A DNA stretch of 16,486 nt from Mycoplasmataceae bacterium (GTDB taxonomy: Bacteria; Bacillota_I; Bacilli_A; Mycoplasmatales; Mycoplasmoidaceae). The stretch's first letter is position 1. Every line of letters starts with the position of its first letter. The translations under genes and the position numbers were made by a program. Of this stretch, positions 1 to 8,052 are shown one piece after another. The stretch lies in contig JAHHTI010000015.1 of the NCBI GenBank assembly GCA_020024735.1, positions 1 through 16,486 on the forward strand, in the 5' to 3' direction. Under the pieces are notes generated by a model. It searched no databases. It was not told where the DNA came from and saw only the letters and a program-made list of their open reading frames with translations.

Positions 1-295
1 TGTTCAAGTTTTTGTTATTTCAATAGTACAAAAGTAGTGTTTATTTTATCATAATTTTCTCAACTCATTTACTAGGAAGAATAAATTTTTTTAGAAACAT
101 TTTTATGATTATACAAATTCAAATTTTTAGAAAATAGCAGACGAAAGTTCAATACCATAAAGGGTTTTTCATAAAAGTACTAAAATAAATAACTTTGATT
201 TCCACTAACAATTCAAACATATGGACAACTAAAAAAATATGAAAGATAGAAAATTTTGCTATCATAATATATTACTATACTTTAAGGAGGAAAAT
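1..295. other. Non-coding region upstream of the peroxiredoxin gene
   Basis: No convincing coding region is visible on either strand. The stretch is very AT-rich with short A/T runs, including a loose repeat of a TTTTTAGAAA-type motif near 86-96 and 124-133. It presumably carries the peroxiredoxin promoter; the TATA-like stretch at 263-281 is the best candidate, but no matching -35 box stands out. A clear Shine-Dalgarno sequence (AAGGAGG, 284-290) closes the region. I saw no PerR- or Fur-type palindrome. Confidence 0.5.
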
Positions 296-892
296 ATGAT
301 AGTAACAAAAAAAATTGAAGACTTTTCTACAACTGTAGTAACAGGTGATAACCAAGTTAAAACTATGAAGTTAAGTCACATGATGGGTAAAAAAGGAATG
401 GTATTATTCTTCTATCCAAAAGACTTTACATTTGTATGTCCATCTGAAATTATTGCATTCAATAATAAATATGAAGAATTCAAAAGTAGAGGATATGAAG
501 TAGTAGGATGTTCTGTTGACAATGAATTTTGTCATTTAGCATGAAAAAATACTGAAGTTAATAAAGGAGGAATTGGTCAAATTTCTTACCCTTTAATTTC
601 AGATATGAATAGAGAATTATCTACTTACTTCGATATCTTATTTGAAGATAGCGTTGCTTTAAGAGCAAGTTTCTTAATTGAAAAAGATATGACTGTAAGA
701 CATGCTGTAATTAATGACTTACCTCTTGGAAGATCTATTGATGAAATGCTAAGAATGACTGATGCTTTAAATTTCTTCAAAGAACATGGTGATGTATGTC
801 CTGCTAACTGAAGAAAAGGACAAGCTGCTATGAAAGCAACTCCAGAAGGTGTAAAAGAATACCTTTCAAAAAATTCTGAAGATTTAAAATAA
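296..892 (+). CDS. Typical 2-Cys peroxiredoxin (AhpC/Prx family)
   Basis: A cytoplasmic thiol peroxidase of 198 aa that reduces hydrogen and alkyl peroxides. The peroxidatic cysteine is Cys48 in FTFVCP and the resolving cysteine is Cys168 in VCPANW, the pattern of typical 2-Cys dimeric Prx. A GGIG motif (residues 91-94) stands where GGLG is usual, and the tail has EYL (188-190) where many sensitive Prx have YF. Two further cysteines, 72 and 79, lie in the core. ATG 296 is chosen because AAGGAGG lies 5 bases upstream; an in-frame ATG at 239 has no such site and would add a 19-residue extension foreign to the family. Two in-frame TGA codons encode Trp83 and Trp172. The gene stands alone with its own terminator. 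The reductant (thioredoxin or an AhpF-like protein) is not in the window. Family assignment is secure; the in vivo substrate is inferred. Confidence 0.95.
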
Positions 893-920
893 TTCACTTT
901 TATTATTGTCTTTATTGTAA

Positions 921-957
921 AAGCTCTCTTAAGTAGAACCTACTAGGAGAGTTTTTA
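921..957 (+). terminator. Rho-independent terminator of the peroxiredoxin gene
   Basis: A stem of about 12 pairs joins CTCTCTTAAGTAG (924-936) to CTACTAGGAGAG (940-951) across a short loop, with one or two weak positions. A run of five T follows at 952-956. It lies 30 bases after the stop codon, as expected for a factor-independent terminator. Confidence 0.8.
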
Positions 958-1170
958 TTATCTAATTTATTATAATTTTCACAATGAATGACTTAAAGGA
1001 CTAATTTAAGGAAACATATTTAATAATTAAATTACTCAATTGCAAATTAATTATCTATTCTTAGCAAAAACAATGATATAACATAAATGTATACAAAGAA
1101 TAGTATTCTTTTGTAGATGTTGTTATCAAGGCAAGAAAAGACCTTAATCTCATCAACATCATTAAAATAT
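958..1170. other. Spacer before the tRNA genes, with a stem-loop at 1116-1160
   Basis: No coding region is seen. A 7-bp perfect stem, GATGTTG (1116-1122) with CAACATC (1154-1160), encloses a smaller AAGG/CCTT pairing (1128-1131 with 1142-1145). It ends 10 bases before tRNA-Arg. A TATAAC box at 1077-1082 could be the -10 of the tRNA transcript, but no good -35 is visible. The stem-loop would then lie in the tRNA leader, where it could be a processing signal or part of a small RNA. Function unknown. Confidence 0.4.
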
Positions 1171-1247
1171 GTCCCTTTAGCTCAATTGGATAGAGCGTCT
1201 GACTTCGGATCAGAAGGTTGAGGGTTCAAATCCTTTAAGGGACGCCA
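1171..1247 (+). tRNA. tRNA-Arg, anticodon TCG
   Basis: A complete 77-base cloverleaf with encoded CCA. The acceptor stem GTCCCTT pairs with AAGGGAC, the discriminator is G, and CCA is at 1245-1247. The D stem is GCTC/GAGC with GG in the loop. The anticodon stem TCTGA/TCAGA carries the loop CTTCGGA, which places TCG at positions 34-36. The T stem has two G-T wobble pairs and the loop TTCAAAT. It reads CGN arginine codons, which are rare in this genome, where most arginines use AGA. Confidence 0.96.
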
Positions 1248-1251
1248 TTAT

Positions 1252-1321
1252 TCTAGTGTAGCATAAGTTAATGCTTCCATTGTAAGGTAAGATATAGGTT
1301 CAAATCCTATAACTAGAACCA
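1252..1321 (+). tRNA. Degenerate tRNA-like element, possibly tRNA-Thr(TGT) or a tRNA pseudogene
   Basis: A 70-base element only 4 bases after tRNA-Arg. tRNA-like features: an acceptor helix TCTAGT/ACTAGA, discriminator A1318 and encoded CCA (1319-1321), a perfect T arm (ATAGG, loop TTCAAAT, CCTAT), canonical T-A at positions 8-9, and a D stem GCAT/ATGC. Defects: the D loop is only six bases and lacks the GG pair. The anticodon stem CTTCC/GGAAG (loop ATTGTAA, anticodon TGT) forms only with a bulged T. One C is needed by both the D and anticodon stems. The variable region is about two bases, and the bottom acceptor pair is G-A. It may be a decayed tRNA-Thr, a tRNA-like processing signal, or an unusual compact tRNA. 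Identity is uncertain. Confidence 0.5.
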
Positions 1322-1437
1322 CACTAAAAACAACCGAGAAAAGTTGTCTAAATGATATACGAAAAAGTTTCAAAAAAGCAATTCTAAAATTGTTAATATT
1401 TTATTCATAAAAAAATGTATTTTTTTTAGTAGTTTTA
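1322..1437. other. Spacer between the tRNA-like element and potA
   Basis: No gene is seen. Two small hairpins are possible: ACAAC/GTTGT (1330-1334 with 1343-1347) and CAATT/AATTG (1379-1383 with 1388-1392). The second is followed by an AT-rich, partly T-rich stretch and could be a weak terminator for the tRNA transcript. Neither is strong. Confidence 0.3.
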
Positions 1438-1446
1438 TGATATATT
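1438..1446 (+). promoter_or_regulatory. Probable extended -10 promoter of the pot operon
   Basis: TG at 1438-1439, one spacer base, then TATATT at 1441-1446 form an extended -10 box that can work without a strong -35; none is obvious near 1418-1423. Transcription would start near 1453, giving a leader of about 30 bases that contains the AAGGAG ribosome site at 1470-1475. Confidence 0.55.
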
Positions 1447-1482
1447 AAAAACAATATTTATTTTGTTTTAAGGAGACCAGAA

Positions 1483-3075
1483 TTGGAAAAAAGCTTCATC
1501 AACTTTATTGGTTTAAATAAGGTTTATGACAACGGTTATGTTGCAGTTAAAAAATTTGATTTAGAAATTAAAAAAGGTGAATTTGTAACTTTTTTAGGAC
1601 CTTCGGGCTGTGGAAAAACAACCGTTTTAAGAATGCTTGCTGGTTTTGAGTATCCTACACAAGGGAGAATTTTACATAATAACATTGATATTAAAGACAT
1701 TTCTGTTCACGATCGTCCTACTGCCACTGTCTTTCAAGATTATGCCTTATTCCCAAATATGACTGTCAAACAAAATATTGAATATGGTTTGAAAATTATG
1801 CGTGTTCCTGATAAAGACATTGATGAAGAAACACTAAAGAAAGTAGAAGAGATTTACCAATCATGTCTTAAAGAATCTCAAGATAAAATTAAGTCAATTG
1901 AAAAGACAAGAATTTCTTTATTAAAACAAATTGAAAAATGTGAACGTGAATATGAAAAAAAGAAAACATGACTTGAATTCAAAAATATGCGATACAACGA
2001 GTTCAACTTTACCATTGAAAGTTTAGAAGAAGAACTTTATCGTAAATATGGAGATGATTTTACTTCAAAACAATCCTTAGGTAATATCATCAAATCTAAA
2101 TTAAATATGATGTTATTGAAAATGAGAATCTCTTATCGTTTTGACATCTCAACCACTGGTATGAATGATATTGAAAAAGAAATTCATCGTATTACAAAAA
2201 TCTATAGCAGTAAATGCATTTTGGATAAAAAGTACGATAATTTAAAAGATAAATATAATGATTTAGACTTCAAGATTTCTTATTGACAAAACTATCCAAT
2301 ATTACAAAAAGAAAAGTTTATTAAAAATCATATTTCACGTAAATTAACCAAGGATGAAATAAATGAAAGAGCATTAAAAGCCATTGAACTTGTTGGTTTA
2401 AAAGGTAAAGAATTGTCAATGCCAAAACAATTATCTGGAGGAATGCAACAAAGAGTAGCACTTGCTAGAGCAATTGTTATTGAACCAGAAATCATTTTAT
2501 TAGACGAACCGCTTTCTGCTCTTGATGCTAAGGTAAGAACACAGATGCAACAAGAATTAAAAAGATTACATGAAGAATTAAAAATTACTTTTATTTTAGT
2601 AACACACGATCAAGAAGAAGCTTTAGCCCTAAGTGATAAAGTAGTAGTAATGAGTCAAGGACAAATTGAACAAGTAGGAACTCCTAATGAAATTTATGAT
2701 TATCCAGCTAATAAATGAGTTGCTAAATTTATTGGACGAGCAAACTTCTTTGATGCTAAATTTATTGGAAATCACCAAATCGAATTAATGGGATTAACTC
2801 ACTCAGTAGAAGAATGTTATAGTTTTAAAAAGAATACTAAAGTCACAGTGATGATTAGACCAGAAGATTTTGATGTGGTAAAAAAAGATAAAGGATACAT
2901 GAATGTAACTGTCACTTCAGTTAACTATAAAGGGTTACTATGAGATATTAAATGTGACTATCAAGGACAAGTTGTTTTAATTGAAGGTATCAATAAAGTA
3001 GAAGTAGGAACTCAAATTGGATTGAAATGAGATATGGAAGATGTTCATTTAATTAAAGAGGAAGAAGATGACTAA
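1483..3075 (+). CDS. potA: Spermidine/putrescine ABC importer, ATP-binding subunit PotA with a large insertion
   Basis: The 530-aa ATPase powers polyamine uptake through PotB/PotC. Walker A is GPSGCGKTT (39-47), the Q-loop is VFQDYALF (Q85), the ABC signature is LSGGMQQR (317-324), Walker B is EIILLDEPLSALD (336-348) and the H-loop is VTHD (H375). A TOBE-like regulatory tail follows, containing the IRPEDF motif. About 230 residues separate the Q-loop from the signature, against roughly 50 in ordinary PotA. The extra segment, about 115-290, is rich in Lys, Glu and Ile and looks coiled-coil. Mycoplasma PotA proteins are known to be enlarged here. The start is TTG 1483, 7 bases after AAGGAG; no ATG fits better. 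In-frame TGA codons encode Trp (for example 1969-1971 and 2284-2286). The stop overlaps potB by 8 bases. Confidence 0.95.
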
Positions 3076-3961
3076 AGATTTTTCTGCTCTTAGTTTAGCT
3101 AACAACAATAAACAATATAAAACTAAAATTAATTGAAAGAAAACTAGTCTTTGATTACCTTTTTTACTTTTGGGAATTGTTATGATTTTACTTCCACTTG
3201 CAATGATTTTAATTATTGCTTTTATTCCTGTGGATGGTGGTAGTGTTAATGATAATTGAAGTATTTTAAATGCAACTATATGAATGAAAATCTTTAAATC
3301 ATTAGGAATTGCTATTTTATCTACCATTATTTGTTTATTAATAGCTTTTCCTTTTTGTTATTTTACGACACAAATTAAATCCAAAAATACCAGAAAGTGA
3401 GTTTTCCTTCTGATTTCTATGCCAATGTGATTGGGTTCTTTAATTATCTTAATTAGTTTAAAAATGCTATTTGATAAAGTTAATGGAGAAATCAATAGTA
3501 CATATGGAGATATTTATTCGATAATTGGGATTATCTATTTATATCTTCCTTATATGATTATTCCTCTTTACAATGCTTTAGAAGAATTACCTAGAAATAT
3601 TGTTTTGGCTTCTCGAGATTTAGGAAGAGGTTCTTTCTACACTTTCTTTAGAGTGATTGTTCCTTACACTAAGGAAGCTTTATTATCTGCAATTACTTTA
3701 GTTTTATTACCAGCAATGACAGTAGTAGCTGTACCGCAATTCTTAAATAATGATCCCAATGGTTCTTTAATTGGTGACATTGTTAATAGTCAAGCTATGC
3801 AAGCCACTGAAAGTAAAATTGCTCTAGCACGGGTTTGTGTGATGACACTAATGATTAGTCTTGTAATGTTTATAGTTTATCTGTTAATTTCCAAAGCTCC
3901 AGCAGTATGAAGAAAGATAATGATTTATAGAACTAAGAAAGGAATGAAGAATGCAAAATAA
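3068..3961 (+). CDS. potB: Spermidine/putrescine ABC importer, permease PotB
   Basis: A 297-aa inner-membrane permease of the PotB/PotH (BPD_transp_1) type. A first membrane helix near residues 32-55 is followed by a large loop, then several more hydrophobic helices. The EAA-like cytoplasmic loop that docks on PotA is LASRDLGRGSFYTFFRVIVP (180-199). The ATG at 3068 overlaps the end of potA by 8 bases and has a GAGGAAGAAG-type ribosome site just upstream, so translation is probably coupled. In-frame TGA codons (for example 3908-3910) encode Trp. It pairs with PotC to form the channel. Assignment to PotB rather than PotC follows gene order and the EAA motif. Confidence 0.93.
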
Positions 3962-4829
3962 TTTAAAAAGTTGACTAAAAAAATCTTATATTGCAATTAT
4001 TTTAATGATTATTTACATTCCATTAATTTTTATTGTTATATGGTCTTTTACTAATCCTAGTGAAAAAGATAATATAACTTCAGATGCTAGTAATGGATGA
4101 GGTGGAGGAAACTATTTGCAATTAGTGCAAAATCAAGACTTTCTTAATGCTTTATTAAACACATTTATCATTGTCGCCATTGTCACACCAGTATCAGTTT
4201 TAATTGCTACCATTACTTCTTATTCTATTTGGAATAACCGAAAAGGATTCGATGCCACCACGCAATTTATTTCCAAGATAAGTTTAGTAAATCCAGAAAT
4301 TATTACTGCCATTAGTTTGACACTGCTTCTATCTTCAACATGAATTGCTATTGGATGTAATTTTGGTTTCTTTACCATTATCTTATCACACATCTCTTTT
4401 TGTACGCCTTATGCGCTAATTGTAATTTATCCACGGATGACCAAATTTAATAAAAATCTTTTAGATGCTTCTAATGACCTTGGATATAATGCTACACAAA
4501 CTTTCTTTAGAATTGTCATTCCTTACTTATTGCCTTCTATTGTTGGTGCCATTGGTATTGTAGCTGTAATGTCATTTGATGATTTCATTATCACCAACCT
4601 AGTAAGAGGAAGAGTTCCTACAATTTCTTCTGAAATGTATCTAATGGCTAAAGGTATTAAAGGATGAGTAGTGGCACTAGGAGCTATTCTAATTACTACA
4701 TTCATTACCATAATTTCAATTAAATCATTAATTGGTCATATTAAAGAAAAGCATACTAACAAAACAATTATTTATAAAAACTACAAGAGAAAGGAGGGAA
4801 AAGATGAAAAAGTTCAAAAAAATATTTAA
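3951..4829 (+). CDS. potC: Spermidine/putrescine ABC importer, permease PotC
   Basis: A 292-aa second permease subunit. It starts with a short basic segment and a hydrophobic helix (about residues 12-30), then a Gly/Asn-rich outer loop and further helices. The EAA-like loop is LLDASNDLGYNATQTFFRIV (170-189), followed by IPYLLPSIVGAI. The start ATG 3951 overlaps potB by 11 bases, with AAAGGA at 3938-3943 as ribosome site. The C-terminus runs 26 bases into potD, so all four pot genes are stacked with overlaps and are probably co-translated at a fixed ratio. Both TGG and TGA serve as Trp codons here. Confidence 0.93.
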
Positions 4830-6201
4830 CACCATTTTAGTATGTACTGTGTGTGCTCTTCCATTTTTCCCTGTAAGTTTGTTAATTTGAAAAGCTTCTA
4901 CTACCCAAAATGACTTTGTTTTAGCCAACTACCAATCTTATATTGATAATAAAGGAAATGATAATCCTAATGATGGACCAATTTATCCCTCAGTGGCAAA
5001 ACACTTATCAGATGAGTTTGGTTTATCATATGATTACTTTGAAACTGCAGAAGCAGCCTTAAATTTAATTAAGAAAAACACTGCTGATATAGTTAATACT
5101 ACTACTTATGATTTAGTAAGTTGAGTAAAAGAATCAAAAGATAATAATATTCCTATACAAAAAATAGATTGAGCAAAGTTTAATATTCCTGGAGTAAAAA
5201 CAGCTGATGATGCATTAAATTTATTTATTCCATCTCTACACGGAGTTTTAACTGGATATGATCTTAATGGTAATGGTTCTATCGGTGAACCTGAAGATAA
5301 TTTGTTAAACTATGGAATTCCATATTTTTTACAAGATTATATCTTTGCTTATCGTGGCAATGCTATTCCAGAATTAGAACCTAATCCAGAATTAGAATCT
5401 GACCAAAAATCTGACCTAACTTGAAAAAAGTTAATTGATACTTTATCTAAAAATGGTATTAAGGAAAGATTTGCTGCGACTAAATATCCACAAATTTTTG
5501 CTGTAGAAGATCCACGTTCTTTTTTGTCAATTGCTAATAATATTTATGTGGCAGAAAATCCAGGAAAAGAACCTTCATATAGTTTTGATGCTATTGTTGA
5601 TCGCTATATGGATTTAGCAAAAAGATTTAATAAGATATCAAACAATGTCATGGCTTTAAATCCAGATGCCAATGTTGTTTTAAATAAACTAGCTACTGAA
5701 CAAGTACAAGGGGCTTTTTGTTTTAATGGTGATGCCTTATTTGCTTCCTTTGGTGGTGATGAAGGTGATGAAGCTTCACCTACTAACTTTCATGTGGTAA
5801 AGCCTACTGATGCTATTGCTGCTTTAGATATGTTTACTATTAATAGTAATTTAAGTGGCGATAAACTAAATAAAGCTTATGATGTATTAGGACAATTATG
5901 TTTAGGCATCTATCAAGATGAAAATAAAAATAATGTCTATCCAGGAACAGATACCTATGATCCTGAACTATCATGAACATATAGAAACTTTGATTATGTA
6001 AACTATACTGCTCCATTAAAAGCTATTAATGATTATATTAAAACATCTTACTTTGATGATAACCTTGAATTAAATCGTTGAAGAACAAAAATCTTTGATG
6101 TCAATGCTGCTAGTGTTGATAACTTTGAACAACCCATTTCTAATTTAGACAAATCTAATATTGCCTTTGCCTGAGTGGATTTCAAATCATCTTTAAAATA
6201 G
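4804..6201 (+). CDS. potD: Polyamine-binding protein PotD-like subunit of the importer
   Basis: A 465-aa extracytoplasmic binding protein that should capture spermidine or putrescine and deliver it to PotBC. It begins with a basic stretch and a hydrophobic segment (about 8-29). The cysteines there (C14, C17) do not sit in a proper lipobox, so it is probably held by an uncleaved N-terminal helix instead of lipid. The mature part starts with LANYQSYID, followed by TAEAALNLIK and a YGIPYFLQDY segment resembling PotD fold elements. It is longer than E. coli PotD (about 350 aa). Residues 153-164 (DLNGNGSIGEPE) match an EF-hand-type calcium loop. The start follows AAGGAGGG inside potC. The call rests on operon position plus weak similarity; mycoplasma PotD proteins are divergent. 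Confidence 0.83.
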
Positions 6202-6367
6202 TTTACTTTAACTTAATTTGTGAGTTCTCTAGTCACCAAATTCTAACTGTTTTCTAAGTATTGGAATAAAGCGAGCATTGTATATGCATTGCTTGTAACA
6301 ATAAGGTGCTTGAATAAAAATACTTTCACATTCTCTGATTTCTATGGAAAAGAATTAGATAGCTGCC
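6202..6367. other. Spacer between convergent potD and the ATPase gene, with a hairpin at 6215-6242
   Basis: AATTTGTGA (6215-6223) pairs with TCACCAAATT (6233-6242) with one bulge. The hairpin has no strong T run, so it is only a possible terminator for potD. The rest of the spacer has no convincing gene. A plus-strand frame is open from about 6246 into the 3' end of the ATPase gene, but it has no start codon or ribosome site. Confidence 0.35.
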
Positions 6368-7771
6368 TTACGATTCAATCCCTAAATTAATCCTATTTAG
6401 TTCTATGTTCAAAAAACCAGCGCAATATAATGGAAGATTAAGAATTCTTTTTTCTTTATCAAATGAAATGTTATTGCTAGAAAAGACAATTGCATAATCA
6501 ATATTTTTACATTTCATAAGATTGTTTAATGAACTAGTAGTGTAATTAGTTCCTAGTTTAATTTCAATAGGCACTACTTTATAGTTACTACTTTCCATTA
6601 TTAAGTCAGCTTCGTATCTAGTATTGGAGTTTGATCTAATATAATTTTTCTCATCTTGTGCTATTTCGTTACCTCTAAAAGAGTAATAAAATAAATTGGT
6701 ATTATTAATTAAACTAATTATTTCATTAATAACAAAATTTTCTGCAATTGCTCCACGTTGATTAGCATACTGATTATTATCACCTAAAAAGGTATTCATA
6801 TTCATTCTAAATAAATAACTAATAAATCCACAATCATTAAAATATAACTTAAATTGAGATTCATTTTGTGCACACATTAAAGGGATAGTAGGTTTTTTTA
6901 AATTATTAATCTTGTAAACAATTTTAGAAATAAGTAAATTTCTAATAGCTGATTCATAATTTAAGTATCTAGCTGTGCTATCAATTTGTGATAATTTAAA
7001 TTTATTGTGTTCACGTGAAAAAAAGGTTGGAATGTTTTCGTAGACACTTAAACATTTAGCTCTTTCTGAAGCACTTCCTAAATATTTTGAAACATCATTT
7101 TGATACCCTATATGAATTTGTTCTTTGATGCTTCTAATTTCACTTTCTGATTTACCATCTAGTTGTGCTTTAACTACTGCTGGCATTCCTCCATTAAACA
7201 TAAAGCGATGCATATAATCAAGAATCATTTGATGTTCAAACTTTGGAAGAGGAACTAAATTATTGATTGAATCTTTAATTAAGTTAATGTATTCTTCTTT
7301 ATGGCAAGCCATAAGATACTCACAAAAATTCATTGGGTACATAGTTCAACAATGAACTTTACCTACAGGAAAACTTTTATCTTTAACATTTAAGGTATTT
7401 CCTAAATAACTTCCTGTGCAAATTATTTTGTATTTCATATTTAAATCAACAAAAAGCTTTAAAGCAGTTTTTAAACTAGGAACTTCTTGAACCTCATCAA
7501 AGATTAATAATCATGTATCATCCAACACAACATTTTTATGATTTTCGATAATACTAATAATTTTTGCTGGTGAAGTAACATTTTGTAATTCTTGATTCAT
7601 CAACTCGTCTAAAAAGAAATTAATGTAGATATGTTTGCCTGGATAGAATTCTTGAGCGAATTTATTTACAATATATGTCTTACCTACTTGTCTTGCTCCA
7701 TAAAGCAAAATTGGAAGGGAATCTTTCTTGTTATTTCAATTAATCAATTCATTAAAAATTAAACGTTTCAT
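6368..7771 (-). CDS. AAA-family ATPase with C-terminal DUF4143-type domain
   Basis: A 467-aa protein of the widespread 'ATP-binding protein' family (AAA_14 plus DUF4143). Walker A is GARQVGKT (25-32), Walker B is LLIFDEVQEV (D92, E93), and a sensor-like TGSYLGN follows. The C-terminal half contains GAIAENFV and a nuclease-like signature EADL...PIEIK (D389, E403, K405), the pattern of PD-(D/E)XK folds often seen in these proteins. The function is not established for the family; roles in DNA or mobile-element biology have been suggested. ATG 7771 is the only start before Walker A at the expected distance. It has no Shine-Dalgarno site, and a promoter at 7781-7808 would start transcription about 3 bases upstream, so the mRNA may be leaderless. 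TGA 7511-7513 encodes Trp87. It is a single-gene unit. Confidence 0.88.
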
Positions 7772-7780
7772 ATCTATATG

Positions 7781-7808
7781 ATAATATAAATTATTAGTGT
7801 TTTGTTAA
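7781..7808 (-). promoter_or_regulatory. Promoter of the ATPase gene, probably giving leaderless mRNA
   Basis: Read on the minus strand, TTAACA (7803-7808) and TATTAT (7781-7786) are separated by 16 bases. Transcription would start near 7774, almost on the ATG at 7771, which agrees with the absence of a ribosome site. The -35 hexamer lies inside the first 26-bp repeat, so a protein bound to the repeat would block it. Confidence 0.5.
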
Positions 7809-7821
7809 AAAATTAACGTTT
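7796..7821. repeat. 26-bp direct repeat, copy 1, upstream of the ATPase gene
   Basis: Identical over 26 bases to 7829-7854, with a 33-bp period (about three helical turns). Each copy holds the palindrome GTTAAAAAATTAAC followed by GTTT. A close variant (TTAAAAATTAAACGTTT) overlaps the ATPase start codon at 7752-7768. Likely an operator array. Confidence 0.8.
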
Positions 7822-7828
7822 TACTTAA

Positions 7829-7854
7829 AGTGTTTTGTTAAAAAATTAACGTTT
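7829..7854. repeat. 26-bp direct repeat, copy 2
   Basis: Perfect second copy of 7796-7821, on the same strand and 7 bases after copy 1. Just beyond it, 7868-7887 shows a weaker resemblance (TGTTTAAT...CACGTTTT), which may be a decayed further copy. Confidence 0.8.
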
Positions 7855-8052
7855 CACTAAATTATTATTGTTTAATAATCTCACGTTTTCCAAAAAAAAT
7901 ATTTGTTCTATTTCCTTGCTATTTTAATAATATTATCTTCAATTTCAATCATAGAAGCAAAATGTAATGTTATCTATAAATCTGTTTTTATTTTGCTTTA
8001 TTTTATAACCAAAACTATGACTATACAACTAATGATAAATATTCCTCTTACC
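7855..8052. other. Non-coding spacer between the ATPase gene and sufB
   Basis: AT-rich, with no credible gene. The longest minus-strand frame with a start near 7951 codes only about 14 residues and has no ribosome site. No clear terminator for sufB was seen. Confidence 0.45.

Noticed and set aside
239..295. Longer start of the peroxiredoxin at ATG 239
   Set aside because: No ribosome site, and the extra 19 residues do not fit the family. ATG 296 has an ideal Shine-Dalgarno site.
625..897. Minus-strand open frame of 90 codons opposite the peroxiredoxin
   Set aside because: Antisense shadow of a clearly coding region.
1322..1437. T-box or riboswitch before the pot operon
   Set aside because: No conserved T-box motif or riboswitch core; only small weak hairpins.
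1969..2718. potA split into pieces by TGA at 1971, 2286 and 2718
   Set aside because: All pieces are in one frame, motifs continue across the TGAs, and TGA is Trp in this organism; no pseudogene.
6246..6390. Plus-strand open frame of about 47 codons (contains SDFYGKELDSCL) after potD
   Set aside because: No start codon or ribosome site, and it overlaps the ATPase 3' end. I recognise no family; it may be a remnant, but cannot be supported.
7796..7854. Two 26-bp repeats as a CRISPR array
   Set aside because: Only two perfect copies, a spacer of 7 bases and no cas genes nearby; operator-like repeats fit better.
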